In this document: one piece after another, positions 8,636-17,901 of the stretch
Position numbering within the stretch: position 1 is the first letter of the stretch
Layout of the letters: the number at the start of each line of letters is the position of its first letter
Assembly: GCA_026391855.1 (NCBI GenBank)
Contig: JAPLDE010000073.1
Span: forward strand, 1 to 52,271
Direction: 5' to 3'
From: Bacteroidota bacterium
GTDB taxonomy: Bacteria; Bacteroidota; Bacteroidia; Bacteroidales; CAIXZF01
Length of the DNA: 52,271 nucleotides
The notes under the pieces: model-generated
Seen by the model: only the letters and a program-made list of their open reading frames with translations
Database searches by the model: none
Told to the model about the DNA's origin: nothing
Program-made: the position numbers and the translations under genes

Positions 8636-10015
8636 ATGAAAAAACTTCTTTTTTTAATCATAAGCGGTGTCGTTCTGTCTTCCTGTGCAACCATTAAGCC
8701 GGAACGCCCGGTAGAAGCCTACGAAAACAAGAAACCCGAGCTAAGGCCTTCATTTATCAACATTCCCATCGATGCAAATGTCAGCGACATCGAAAAGATG
8801 CTGAACAACCAGCTGAAAGGGTTGATCTATGAAGATAACAGCCTGGATGACAACGGGGGAGATAACCTGATGGTAAAGGCCTGGAAGAAAGAAGACATTA
8901 AGCTTTCGCTTACCGATAATGTGCTCTCTTACAGGGTCCCGCTTAAGTTATGGATCAAGGCAGGCTGGAAAGTGGGGAAATTCGGCCTGGAGCTTTCCGA
9001 TTACCGGGAAATGAACGCGGAAATTGCCCTGAAATTCAAAACGGCCATTACCCTTAACGCCAACTGGAGCATAACCACTAATACCACTTCCGACGGATAT
9101 GAATGGCTTAGCACGCCTGTCATCAAGATCGGGCCGGTAGACCTACCTATCACCTTCATTGCCAACCTGATCCTGAAAGCGAACCAGAAAACCATCAATA
9201 AAAATATCGATCAGGGGATCAGTGACAACCTGGATATCAAGCAATATCTGAAAGAGATCTGGGACACCCTTCAAAAACCGGTGAAGGTAAATGATGAATA
9301 TAATGTATGGTTGAAGGTAACCCCCCGGGAGCTGTATTCTTCCCAGCTTTCGGGTAAGGCCGGCAGGTTACACTATGTGGTGGGTGTTAAATCGATCACT
9401 GAGGCATTTATCGGAAACCCTCCGGTTACAAGCCCGGTAAAATCCATTCCTGACCTGAAGATCGGCAATCCCATCGGAGAAGGATTCCTGGTGAACCTGG
9501 TTGCCGACATCACATTTGAAAAAGCCAATGAACTGGCCAGGAAATTCCTTCAGGGTCAAACCTTTACACAAGGTAAGTATCATCTGTTGATTAATACCAT
9601 TGATCTTTACGGAAGTGAAGGTAAAATGGTCATCCACCTGAATGTCTCCGGAAGCCTGAAGGGCGACCTGTATTTTACCGGCCTGCCGAAATATGCTGCT
9701 GATGACAATTCTATCAGGGTCGAAAGTCTTGATTATGAGCTTAAAACGAAGAACGCCCTGGTAAAAACCGGCAGCTGGCTGTTTCATTCAACCCTGGTAA
9801 ACATGATACAGAAAAATCTGGTTTTTCCCCTGGGCGACCAGCTAAACTCGGCCAAAGCCCTGCTCCAGGAAAGTATAAAAGAATTCCCGCTTACAGAAGG
9901 GGTGGTGCTGAGGGGATCGGTCAGTGACCTTACCATTGGCGACATTCAGCTTACCCAGGAGTCGATATTGGTGAATGTGGTGCTGAAGGGGAAGGTGATT
10001 GTAACTACGAAGTGA
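8636..10015 (+). CDS. DUF4403 family lipoprotein
   Basis: 459 residues from the ATG at 8636 (a TTG six bases upstream is also in frame, but MKKLLFLI is the natural lipoprotein start). The signal ends in the lipobox VLSSC, so Cys would be lipidated. The body matches what I know as DUF4403: repeated long beta-rich halves with LxLTDNVLSYRVPLKLW and related strands, resembling lipid-binding tubular (TULIP/LptD-neighbour) folds. Function unknown; envelope-associated. It has its own promoter and is followed by a GC-rich hairpin and tandem repeats. Confidence 0.8.
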   Translation: MKKLLFLIISGVVLSSCATIKPERPVEAYENKKPELRPSFINIPIDANVSDIEKMLNNQLKGLIYEDNSLDDNGGDNLMVKAWKKEDIKLSLTDNVLSYRVPLKLWIKAGWKVGKFGLELSDYREMNAEIALKFKTAITLNANWSITTNTTSDGYEWLSTPVIKIGPVDLPITFIANLILKANQKTINKNIDQGISDNLDIKQYLKEIWDTLQKPVKVNDEYNVWLKVTPRELYSSQLSGKAGRLHYVVGVKSITEAFIGNPPVTSPVKSIPDLKIGNPIGEGFLVNLVADITFEKANELARKFLQGQTFTQGKYHLLINTIDLYGSEGKMVIHLNVSGSLKGDLYFTGLPKYAADDNSIRVESLDYELKTKNALVKTGSWLFHSTLVNMIQKNLVFPLGDQLNSAKALLQESIKEFPLTEGVVLRGSVSDLTIGDIQLTQESILVNVVLKGKVIVTTK

Positions 10016-10044
10016 TAGAGGTGATATTTTGGGGTTAAAGTGCT

Positions 10045-10067
10045 CCCCCTCTCTGGAGGAGAGGGGG
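10045..10067. terminator. GC-rich hairpin, possible terminator / dispersed intergenic repeat
   Basis: CCCCCTCTC (10045-10053), loop TGGAG, GAGAGGGGG (10059-10067): a perfect 9-bp stem 30 bp after the DUF4403 stop, followed by a G-rich run rather than a T tract. The purine/pyrimidine asymmetry resembles boilerplate intergenic hairpins found in several Bacteroidota genomes. Terminator function is uncertain. Confidence 0.45.
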
Positions 10068-10086
10068 TTGGGGGGTGAGGCTTTCA

Positions 10087-10148
10087 GGGTTATGAAGGTT
10101 ATGGAAGTTATGAGGTTATTAGGTTATGGAGGGTGATGAAGGTGATGG
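10087..10148. repeat. 9-bp tandem repeats (GGTTATGRA type)
   Basis: About seven imperfect units such as AGGTTATGG, AAGTTATGA and GGGTGATGA lie between the DUF4403 and ATPase genes. Same unit family as at 16168-16231 and 49863-49901. Confidence 0.8.
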
Positions 10149-10254
10149 CTATTTTAAATATTAATCCTCAACGAACCTTTCGAATTTTAATGTGTTAATT
10201 CTTCATAACCTGAATAAACAATTGTACCTTTCAAGATAAAAAAAATAGAATTAA

Positions 10255-10262
10255 TACCTTTG
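10255..10262 (+). promoter_or_regulatory. -7 element of the ATPase/TPR unit
   Basis: TACCTTTG matches TAnnTTTG 21 bp before the ATG at 10283. No convincing TTTG box at the standard distance was found, so the promoter is only half supported. Confidence 0.4.
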
Positions 10263-10282
10263 CTTGTCATTAAACCTGCTAT

Positions 10283-11647
10283 ATGTCAGAGCTTAACAGA
10301 AAAAAAATCACTGTTGCCACGCGGCTTGAAGAAATATACGGCGCTTTCCGTAAAGACCCACTCCCTTTGGATGATCTGAGTGCATTTCAGGAAACATCCC
10401 AGGCAAGGGGGGCAAAAATACGGCTACGTTTAGCCAGGGTACTCCGCAATAACCCTGATACGGAAAACCTGATCTTGTTTTACGGGTATAAGGGTTGCGG
10501 AAAAAGTACCGAGTTGCAGAAACTTCAAAGTGAAATCCAGGATGAATTCCTGGTGGTTAACTTTTCTGTGGAGGATGAACTCGATCCCGTTCATCTCCAG
10601 TACATTGAAGTGTTTATCGTTACCATGGAACGCTTGTTTTCCGCTGCCCAGGAAAAGAATATTCCCTTAAGCGCTGAATTCCTGCGTAATATTAAAAATT
10701 GGGAGCAAACCACCGAAATACAAACGATAAAAGATAAGTATAACCTCTCTGTTGAAGCTGAGGTTGGAGCTGATGTAAGCATTGGTATTCCCTATTTTCA
10801 CAAATTCTTCGCCAAATTTAAAGCCAGCGCCAAAAGCAGCCAGTCGCTCAAGGAAACCTTGAAACAGGTAGTCGAACCGAGGTTAAGCGACCTCATCGGG
10901 CTTTGTAATGCACTGTTGACTGAAATTCGTAACAATCTGAATGATATTGGGTTAAAAGACCTGCTTCTCATTATCGAAGACATTGATAAAGCACCTCTCG
11001 ACAGGGCAAAAGACCTGTTTATCAATTATGTGGGACAGCTGACTCAACTTCGTTGCAACATTATTTTCACATTCCCGCTTGCTCTTCGGTTTACTCCGGT
11101 TTTTAAGACCATAGAACCTTATTTCTCAGACCATATCGAATTACCAATGATTGAGGTGAGGGATCGTTTTGGCAATAAAAAAGAAGATGGAATGAAGGTG
11201 ATGAGAGCGATTGCCGGGGCCCGGATGGATATAAAACTTCTGGAAGATCCTGCCATTCTGGATGATATGATTATTAAAACCGGAGGGTGCCTGAGGGATT
11301 ATTTCAATCTGATTAAAGAGGCGGCCGAAAATGCAATGGATGAAAATCGGGCCACCATCAACCGGACGGATTATGATAAAGCCTATAAAACACTGAAACG
11401 GGAATACAAAGCCAGTATAGCGGATTACCAGCCCGAAGGGCGGAAAGATAAGGTTACCGTGCAGGATTTCTACAACGAACTGGCCAAGATTGCCTCGAAT
11501 GTTGATAAAACCCTTCCTGACGAGACCGACATTGCTATGATCCTTCGCCAGAACCTGATGGTGCTGGGTTACAACGGAGAGGGCTGGTGCGATGTACACC
11601 CCGTTGTCAGGGATATTTTGATTGAAAGGGGGTTGTTGCCCGCATAA
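10283..11647 (+). CDS. P-loop ATPase of a two-gene ATPase/TPR unit
   Basis: 454 residues, cytoplasmic. Walker A is GYKGCGKST at residues 68-76, and Walker B is LLLIIEDID ending in Glu232-Asp233 (227-235). After it come VGQLTQLRCNIIFTFPLAL (sensor-like strand) and a helical C-terminal part containing TGGCLRDYFNLIKEAAENA and a winged-helix-like end (HPVVRDILIERGLLPA). This order is that of STAND/ORC-like AAA+ ATPases, which use ATP to switch conformations. The 11-bp gap to the downstream TPR gene indicates one operon. There is no transmembrane segment and no fused effector. The biological role is unknown; signalling or defence is an inference from the architecture only. Confidence 0.75.
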   Translation: MSELNRKKITVATRLEEIYGAFRKDPLPLDDLSAFQETSQARGAKIRLRLARVLRNNPDTENLILFYGYKGCGKSTELQKLQSEIQDEFLVVNFSVEDELDPVHLQYIEVFIVTMERLFSAAQEKNIPLSAEFLRNIKNWEQTTEIQTIKDKYNLSVEAEVGADVSIGIPYFHKFFAKFKASAKSSQSLKETLKQVVEPRLSDLIGLCNALLTEIRNNLNDIGLKDLLLIIEDIDKAPLDRAKDLFINYVGQLTQLRCNIIFTFPLALRFTPVFKTIEPYFSDHIELPMIEVRDRFGNKKEDGMKVMRAIAGARMDIKLLEDPAILDDMIIKTGGCLRDYFNLIKEAAENAMDENRATINRTDYDKAYKTLKREYKASIADYQPEGRKDKVTVQDFYNELAKIASNVDKTLPDETDIAMILRQNLMVLGYNGEGWCDVHPVVRDILIERGLLPA

Positions 11648-11658
11648 GCCGATGTGAT

Positions 11659-13722
11659 ATGACCGTATTAAAAAATGAATACCACAGGAATATCAAACGT
11701 TTGCTTCGCTTTTTTACCCGCCCGGATGCAGAAGGGTTTTTATTTGCCGTCGCCACCGACCAGCGTGTGCTCCCCGCTGTTAATAGGGAAATAGTACAGC
11801 TGGCACAAGGAAAAGGTCGCCATATCACAGTTCTTTACCTTAAGGAGAATAGCCAGATTTCATTGATGGAGCAACTCCGGCCGACAGTCTCCAACCATGC
11901 CGGCGGTATCATTGTAGCCAACCTCGACCGTTTTTTTCCCAGGGAAGACTTAGTAGTTAATGCAACAGCATCCGGATCGACTCCCTTTCAGCCCGATTTC
12001 ATTTCAGAGCTTAATTTCGGCCGGGAAGCCCTGTTACGGCTGCATATCCCCCTGCTGTTCTGGGTTTCGGCTGACCATTTCCCGACGCTTCAGTTACATG
12101 CCGCCGACCTGTTCACCCAACGGGGCATGAGTACGTTGTTCTTCGATATGGACGAGGAAGAAACCAATGCTGAATTACCGGTTTCTCTCCCGCAGGAAGG
12201 GATGATCCCATTGAGTCCGGAAGAGGAAGAGACACTGCTCGACAAGATCGCCATGCTGCTTCGCCAGTTGCGGGATGCAAAAAAGGCCGGTCAACCGCGT
12301 TCCCGAATCGCTCAAAATATCGTAATGCCGCTTGCTGAAGCATTCTCCCAACTTGATGATAACCAGGCGCTTGTTTTACTGGATGAATTCAGGAAAGATT
12401 TCAATCCAAATGATACTGACACCCTTGCCAGGCGTGGAAAGGTGCTGATTTCCCTTTACCAATACAGCGAGGCCGAAAGTTTGCTTCTGCAGGCTGCCGG
12501 GTTGTTGGGAAACAGTGAAAATACGCTCAACTATTTAAGTGTTTTAGTCGATTTGGGGGATCTTTATATTGACACAGGCAGAATTCAGGAAGCATTGGAT
12601 GTTTTTGAAAAAACCCTTACCCTATACCAGCAATTATTGGTTGATAAACCAGAAAGCCGTTACAACAAAAGCCAATTTGGACTGGTAAACGAACGTCTCG
12701 GAAGTATTCACACTTCAATGGGAAATCTGGTAAAGGCGTTGATGTATTACAATACATATCTTCAAATATCAGCCGAGCTTTATAAAACCTATCCCAAAAA
12801 TGAAGCATATAAATACCGGGTAGCGATCTCTTTTCAAAAACTCGGAGATACATTGACTTCATATGGCAATTTGGCTAAAGCATTGAACTACTTTGAAGAT
12901 GAAAAAAAGTTAAAGTTGGAGCTTTATGAATCCTTTCCACAAAATGTTTCTTTTAAAAGAGGCTTGGCAATCTCTTATCATAAACTCGGTGATACCCATA
13001 CCTCATTAGGTAATTTGGAAAAAGCTTTGATGTATTATGAAAATGACTTGCAATTATCACTCGAGCTTTATGAATCCTTTCCACAAACTGCCTCCTTTAA
13101 AAATGATTTGGCAATCTCTTATTCAAAACTCGGGAATATTTATATTTCATTGGGCAATTCTGACAAAGCCTTGAAGTACTATGAAGAGGAAACGAAATTA
13201 TTCAGGGAGCTTTTTAATGCCTTTCCACAAAATGTCTCTTTTAAAAATGGGTTGGCAATCTCTTACGAAAAACTCGGAGACATATTTACTTCTTATGGCA
13301 ATTTGGACAAAGCATTGAACTACTTTGAAGATAAAACAAGATTACAACTGGAGCTTTATGAAGCCTTTCCACAAAATGTATCTTTTAAAAGAGGCTTGGC
13401 CATCTCGTACGAAAGACTCGGAGACACAAATGCTTCTTTAGGTAATTCATATATGGCTTTGAAGTACTATGAAGATGAAACAAAATTATTCCGGGAACTT
13501 TTTGAAGCCTTTCCACAAAATGTATCTTTTAAAAACGGCTTGGCCATCTCTTACTGGAAACTGGGTGATATTAACCAGACTTTAAAAAAGAAAACCAAAA
13601 CTCGAAATTACTTCCAAAAAGCTGAAAAGCTTTTAAAGGAATTGGTTCAGGATTCTCCGCAACATACACAATATCAGCAATATTTGAATCGAGTGAAGAA
13701 GGACCTGAAAAGTTTGCAATAG
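11659..13722 (+). CDS. TPR-repeat protein with degenerate NTPase-like N-terminal domain
   Basis: 687 residues, no signal peptide. Residues 1-180 show a P-loop-like series of strands (GFLFAVATD, HITVLYL, GGIIVANLD) and the motif LNFGREALLRLHIPLLFWV (118-136). That motif is reminiscent of STAND-type NTPases linked to TPR or WD40 arrays, but no GxxGxGK[ST] is present, so it looks ATPase-dead. Residues about 230-340 carry ordinary TPRs. From residue 342 seven near-identical 48-residue units follow (AISYxKLGDxxTSLGNLxKAL, then FPQNVSFK). Such arrays usually bind peptides or proteins. The close coupling to the upstream ATPase suggests a complex in which that subunit supplies ATP hydrolysis and this one sensing. 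Function unknown. Confidence 0.75.
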   Translation: MTVLKNEYHRNIKRLLRFFTRPDAEGFLFAVATDQRVLPAVNREIVQLAQGKGRHITVLYLKENSQISLMEQLRPTVSNHAGGIIVANLDRFFPREDLVVNATASGSTPFQPDFISELNFGREALLRLHIPLLFWVSADHFPTLQLHAADLFTQRGMSTLFFDMDEEETNAELPVSLPQEGMIPLSPEEEETLLDKIAMLLRQLRDAKKAGQPRSRIAQNIVMPLAEAFSQLDDNQALVLLDEFRKDFNPNDTDTLARRGKVLISLYQYSEAESLLLQAAGLLGNSENTLNYLSVLVDLGDLYIDTGRIQEALDVFEKTLTLYQQLLVDKPESRYNKSQFGLVNERLGSIHTSMGNLVKALMYYNTYLQISAELYKTYPKNEAYKYRVAISFQKLGDTLTSYGNLAKALNYFEDEKKLKLELYESFPQNVSFKRGLAISYHKLGDTHTSLGNLEKALMYYENDLQLSLELYESFPQTASFKNDLAISYSKLGNIYISLGNSDKALKYYEEETKLFRELFNAFPQNVSFKNGLAISYEKLGDIFTSYGNLDKALNYFEDKTRLQLELYEAFPQNVSFKRGLAISYERLGDTNASLGNSYMALKYYEDETKLFRELFEAFPQNVSFKNGLAISYWKLGDINQTLKKKTKTRNYFQKAEKLLKELVQDSPQHTQYQQYLNRVKKDLKSLQ
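12682..13587 (+). repeat. 144-bp coding tandem repeats (48-aa TPR units)
   Basis: Units begin at 12682, 12826, 12970, 13114, 13258, 13402 and 13546; the last is partial. The central units are very similar at DNA level (for example TTTCCACAAAATGT recurs), indicating recent duplication or gene conversion. Copy number is therefore likely to vary between strains. Confidence 0.85.
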
Positions 13723-13811
13723 TATTCAGGAGAATTAACAATTCATTTAATTCATTAATAATCAAGCACTTTAATAAAAACTCTTCTTGACACCTGATAA
13801 TGGTTTATATT

Positions 13812-14126
13812 ATGACAAGGGAAGAATCGATAAAGGAACTGCGGATCATTCCGGGGGTTGGGAAATCCATTGCACTGGACCTGTTGAATATTGGTGTCAG
13901 GAAAGTCAGGGACCTGCAGGGGAAACATCCTCAGGCGCTGTATGATCTGTCGAACCAATATGCGGGCATGGTCCAGGACAGGTGCCTGCTATATGTTTTC
14001 CGATGCGCGGTATATTATGCAGAAACCCCTGTTAATGAGCAGGATCCGGAAAAACTGAAGTGGTGGAACTGGAAGGATAAGAAGTTACTGCCGTCCCTTA
14101 AACGATCTTCGAATACAGCTTCATAA
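13812..14126 (+). CDS. Helix-hairpin-helix protein (Cdd1 / pathogenicity-locus family)
   Basis: 104 residues from ATG 13812; an in-frame ATG at 13800 would add four residues. The N-terminus ELRIIPGVGKSIALDLLNIG is a helix-hairpin-helix DNA-binding motif with the expected GVG hairpin. The rest (MVQDRCLLYVFRCAVYYA, then KWWNWKD) matches the small Cdd1-like family. The molecular role of the family is not known; nucleic-acid binding is likely. Its 3' end overlaps the convergent DHOD-like gene by 29 bp. Confidence 0.78.
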   Translation: MTREESIKELRIIPGVGKSIALDLLNIGVRKVRDLQGKHPQALYDLSNQYAGMVQDRCLLYVFRCAVYYAETPVNEQDPEKLKWWNWKDKKLLPSLKRSSNTAS

Positions 14127-15051
14127 ACTGAACCCTTTCAAAGACGGCGGGGTTTTCAACATTAACCTGGCTGAGTTTTCCTCGGAAATCGGTTATGGTT
14201 TTGAAGTTTTTCTCCTCCATCCATTTTTCCAGGCCATTGTTAAGGCGGGCAATCTGGTTGAAGCCGTTTTTGTAAAGGAGGGAAGCCACCTGAACGGCGG
14301 TAGCCCCGGCCAGCAGTTGCTTTACTACTGCTTCGTAATCGTGTATTCCGGTGGAAGCCACCAGGTCGCTGATCTCCAGGGTGTCAATATTGATGTCGGG
14401 CTGGAACGGCCTGTTAAACAGCACCATACCTTTGATCCCGGTATTGGAAAGGTCGATGAGGGTTTTGGTGAGCCCGGAAAAATAATAACTCACTTTTACG
14501 GAAACGGGAATGCTTACCTGCTGTTTGACGGCATCAGCCACTTCGAAGAAAACATTGTCGTTTTCGAGCGGTGTCCTGGCCGGGTTGGAAGGCAACACAT
14601 AGATATTCAGCTCAAGGGCGTCGGCACCGGCCGACTCTATCCTGCGGGCAAAATAATGCCAGTCGTAAGCCGACACACAGTTGATACTGGCAATGACCGG
14701 AATATCAATGGCTTTCTTTGCATTCTCAATGAATTTCAGGTAATCGCCCAGGGTATGTTCTTTGGCGTAATCGCTGATGTAGTTCAGCGCATCATTGAAA
14801 TCATAGGGTCGTGTACTTAATGTATCCTGGTACCCTTTCTGCATGGTTCCCATTACCCCGCCCTGTTCTTTGATAAGCTTATCGGTTTCATGCCTGATCT
14901 GTTCCTCGAAAATGGATTTCAGTACAACGGCACCGGCTCCGTTGGAGGCGATTTCCTTAAGCTCTTCAATGGTGTTTGTAAGCCCGGAACTTCCGGCAAT
15001 GACCGGGCTTTTCATTGTAAGCCCCATGTAGTTCGTTGAAAGACTGGCCAT
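14098..15051 (-). CDS. Dihydroorotate dehydrogenase-like FMN protein
   Basis: 317 residues, a single TIM barrel of the DHOD/FMN oxidoreductase superfamily (MKSPVIAGSSGLTNTIEELK at the start, VSVKVSYYF with the FMN-contacting Lys, ALELNIYVLPSNPA in the middle). In authentic DHODases the corresponding loop has the NxSxPN motif and a nearby catalytic Cys or Ser. Here the loop reads NIYVLP, so this is the paralogue usually annotated DHOD-like rather than PyrD. Cytoplasmic; substrate unknown. Convergent with, and overlapping, the HhH gene. Confidence 0.82.
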   Translation of the reverse strand: MASLSTNYMGLTMKSPVIAGSSGLTNTIEELKEIASNGAGAVVLKSIFEEQIRHETDKLIKEQGGVMGTMQKGYQDTLSTRPYDFNDALNYISDYAKEHTLGDYLKFIENAKKAIDIPVIASINCVSAYDWHYFARRIESAGADALELNIYVLPSNPARTPLENDNVFFEVADAVKQQVSIPVSVKVSYYFSGLTKTLIDLSNTGIKGMVLFNRPFQPDINIDTLEISDLVASTGIHDYEAVVKQLLAGATAVQVASLLYKNGFNQIARLNNGLEKWMEEKNFKTITDFRGKLSQVNVENPAVFERVQFMKLYSKIV

Positions 15052-15160
15052 GGTTGTAATTATATTATATGTTGATAATCAATGATTTACATAAATGAAT
15101 GATAAATAAAAGGCTGATCTGGCATAAAATATACATATCAGGAAAACACTTATTCGTTTG

Positions 15161-16156
15161 TCAGAATGCTTTAAATCCAATGATTTCGCGGACTTCTTTC
15201 ACCGTTTTGGCTGCGCTTTCCCTGGCTTTTTCGGCGCCCAGCCGGGTCACTTTACGCAGGTAATCCTCATTGGAAGCGATGTCAAGGATCTTTTCCCTGA
15301 GGGGAGCCGTAAACCGGATAATATCTTCGGCCAGTTGTTTTTTCAGGTCGCCATAACGGATACGGCATGCCTGGTACTCTTCTTCAAAGAAATCAAGTGT
15401 CTGAAGATCAGACATTACCGAGATAAGAGTAAACAGGTTTTCGACGGGTTCCGATTTGGGTTGGCCCGGTTCAGCAGGGCCGGTATCGGTAACGGCCCTC
15501 ATGACCTTTTTCCGTATCACCTCAGGAGGGTCAATTAAGAAGATGGCGTTTCCTTCACCTTCCGATTTGCCCATTTTTCCACTTCCGTTGAGACCGGGGA
15601 TCTTCACCAGGTTCTCCCCGAAGTTATAAGCCAGGGGTTCGGGAAAATACTCCACATGATACATCCTGTTGAACCGTTTGGCAAAAGTACGGGTCATTTC
15701 AAGGTGTTGCTCCTGGTCTTTACCTACGGGGACCTTCAGTGCCTTATGAATAATAATATCGGCAGCCATAAGCACCGGGTAAGTCAGCAGCCCGGCATTC
15801 ACATTTTCGGGTTGGGTCCTGGCTTTTTCCTTAAAGGAAGTACTCCTGAGCAATTCGCCAAGGTAGGCGTTCATGTTCATGATCAGGGTGAGTTCGGCTA
15901 CTTCGGGCACATCACTCTGCACGTACAGGGTTGCTTTTTCCGGGTCCACTCCGGTCCCGAGAAACTCAGCCAGCACATTTCGGATAGTTCCATGCAGATC
16001 GTTAGGGACAGGATGAGTTGTAAGTGAGTGATAGTCAGCAATAAAGAAAAAACATCGGTCGACTTCCTGCATTTTCACAAAATTCCGGATCGCTCCGAAG
16101 TAGTTACCCAGATGCAGGTTACCCGTAGGGCGTATTCCACTGACGACAGTTTGCAT
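15161..16156 (-). CDS. trpS: Tryptophanyl-tRNA synthetase
   Basis: 331 residues, the usual length for bacterial TrpRS. Class I signature motifs: the HIGH equivalent HLGN at residues 15-18 (within PTGNLHLGNY) and the KMSKS equivalent KMGKS at 194-198. The tryptophan-pocket segment IADYHSLTTHP and GKDQEQHLEMTR are also present. It charges tRNA-Trp in the cytoplasm. It lies downstream of rng on the same strand, separated by tandem repeats. No leader or T-box-like structure was seen. Confidence 0.97.
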   Translation of the reverse strand: MQTVVSGIRPTGNLHLGNYFGAIRNFVKMQEVDRCFFFIADYHSLTTHPVPNDLHGTIRNVLAEFLGTGVDPEKATLYVQSDVPEVAELTLIMNMNAYLGELLRSTSFKEKARTQPENVNAGLLTYPVLMAADIIIHKALKVPVGKDQEQHLEMTRTFAKRFNRMYHVEYFPEPLAYNFGENLVKIPGLNGSGKMGKSEGEGNAIFLIDPPEVIRKKVMRAVTDTGPAEPGQPKSEPVENLFTLISVMSDLQTLDFFEEEYQACRIRYGDLKKQLAEDIIRFTAPLREKILDIASNEDYLRKVTRLGAEKARESAAKTVKEVREIIGFKAF

Positions 16157-16167
16157 AGAAAATGAAA

Positions 16168-16231
16168 GGTTATGAAAGGTTATGGAGGTTATGGAGGTTA
16201 TGGAGGTTATGGAGGTTATGGAGGTTATGGA
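16168..16231. repeat. Seven 9-bp tandem repeats GGTTATGGA
   Basis: GGTTATG starts at 16168, 16178, 16187, 16196, 16205, 16214 and 16223; the last five copies are identical. The array fills almost the whole space between the rng stop (16237) and the trpS start (16156). Confidence 0.95.
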
Positions 16232-16236
16232 GAATA

Positions 16237-17787
16237 TTACATTTTTATTTCATCTCCGGCCTGGTTAAAGAACCTGTATTCGAGGAAATGGTATGATTTC
16301 ATCGATCTGAGGCTGATCCAGTGGTGATATTTAAAAAACCATCTCATCCGAATGGTATACAGACCTTTAGTAAGGTATGCGTAAATGAAGGGATGGAATC
16401 CAATGGTCAGTTTTTTCTCATTTTGTTCCTGGAGGAGATATCGGATATTATTTTCCACGGTGTCGATAAAGAGGATACTCGGACGGATTTCGCCGGTTCC
16501 TTCACACACGGGACATTTTTCGTAGGTTTCAACGCTCATTTCCGGTCTGACCCGCTGCCGGGTTATCTGAACCAGACCGAATTTACTGGGGGGAAGGATG
16601 GTATGTTTGGCATGGTCTCTCGCCATTTCATTGCGAAGTCTTTCATATAGCATCCGCCGGTGTGCACCTTCCGTCATGTCGATGAAGTCGATCACGATGA
16701 TCCCTCCCATATCGCGAAGGCGGAGCTGACGGGCAACTTCTCCGGCAGCTTCGAGGTTTACATCCAGTGCGTTGAGTTCCTGGGTGCTGTCGGTTTTCAT
16801 CCTGTGGCCGCTGTTCACATCGATCACATGGAGAGCTTCTGTATGTTCAATGATCAGGTAGACACCACTTTTAATAGTAATAACCCTCCCGAACAACCCT
16901 TTTATTTGCTTGTCGACGCCAAAGCTCTCAAATATCGGGGTTTTCCCTTTATACAGTTTAAGGATATCTATCTTATCCGGGGCGATCTGGCGGAGATACT
17001 GATGGATTTCTTCGTATAGTGCAGAATCATCAACGGTAATACTGTTGAACGATTCATTCAGCAAGTCTCTCAGTAATGCGGATGTTCTGTCTAGTTCGCT
17101 GAGGACCTTCTGAGGAGGCTTGGCTGTAGCCAGCTTTTTTGAAACAGATTCCCACTTGGCAACCAGGTTCTTGAGGTCTGAATCCAGGTCAGCTACCAGT
17201 TTATTCTCGGCTACAGTCCGGATAATGACTCCGTAATTTTTTGGTTTTATGCTGTTGATCAGTCGTTTAAGCCTGTTCCTTTCCTCAACGCTTTTTATTT
17301 TTTGTGAAACAGATACCCTGTTTGAAAAAGGTACCAGCACCAGGTACCGACCGGCAAAAGAGATCTCGGAAGAAACCCTGGGCCCTTTGGTTGAGATGGG
17401 TTCTTTGGCAATCTGTATCAGTATGGGCTGGTTTGGGTTAAGAACCGAAGAGATTTTGTTGGTCTTCTCTATGTCTTCTTCCAGCACGAATCCATCCATG
17501 GAAAGCATTTCTGCTTTGGCCGACATGGCGATCTTTGAAAACTTCAGCAATGATTTGACCTGAGGTCCCAGGTCGAGATAATGAAGAAAGGCATCCTTTT
17601 CATAGCCCACATCAATAAAAGCAGCATTCAGCCCCGGCATGATCTTTTTGACCCTACCCAGGTATACGTCACCTACAACAAAGTTGTTGTTGCTTTTCTC
17701 CTTGTGGAGCTCTACAAGCCCTTTTTCTTCCAGTAAAGCAATTTCAACGCCTGCTGAACCAGTATTAATGATAAGTTCCTTATTCAC
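16237..17787 (-). CDS. rng: Ribonuclease G/E family endoribonuclease
   Basis: 516 residues. An S1 RNA-binding domain at about 38-120 (VYLGRVKKIMPGLNAAFIDV) is followed by the catalytic DNase I-like core. The two metal-binding Asp are seen in ALHVIDVNSGH and GGIIVIDFIDM, and the zinc-link CPVCEGTGEI follows. The length and absence of a long C-terminal tail fit RNase G rather than RNase E. It cleaves single-stranded A/U-rich RNA in rRNA and mRNA processing. It is preceded by HU and a 29-aa gene on the same strand but separated from them by a terminator, so it probably has its own promoter. Confidence 0.93.
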   Translation of the reverse strand: MNKELIINTGSAGVEIALLEEKGLVELHKEKSNNNFVVGDVYLGRVKKIMPGLNAAFIDVGYEKDAFLHYLDLGPQVKSLLKFSKIAMSAKAEMLSMDGFVLEEDIEKTNKISSVLNPNQPILIQIAKEPISTKGPRVSSEISFAGRYLVLVPFSNRVSVSQKIKSVEERNRLKRLINSIKPKNYGVIIRTVAENKLVADLDSDLKNLVAKWESVSKKLATAKPPQKVLSELDRTSALLRDLLNESFNSITVDDSALYEEIHQYLRQIAPDKIDILKLYKGKTPIFESFGVDKQIKGLFGRVITIKSGVYLIIEHTEALHVIDVNSGHRMKTDSTQELNALDVNLEAAGEVARQLRLRDMGGIIVIDFIDMTEGAHRRMLYERLRNEMARDHAKHTILPPSKFGLVQITRQRVRPEMSVETYEKCPVCEGTGEIRPSILFIDTVENNIRYLLQEQNEKKLTIGFHPFIYAYLTKGLYTIRMRWFFKYHHWISLRSMKSYHFLEYRFFNQAGDEIKM

Positions 17788-17901
17788 AACAATAGCGTTA
17801 ATCTATTTTCTATCAATCCGCACCTGTGATCACACCCAAGATAAGGAATTAGGCTGAAGGAATTGGCTGGGTAAAACAAGCTATCCAAAAATCATATCGC
17901 T

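Noticed and set aside
14098..15051. Authentic pyrD
   Set aside because: The loop that carries the catalytic residue and NxSxPN motif reads NIYVLP, so it is named DHOD-like only.
16168..16231. CRISPR array
   Set aside because: The repeats are 9 bp and contiguous, with no spacers and no cas genes nearby.
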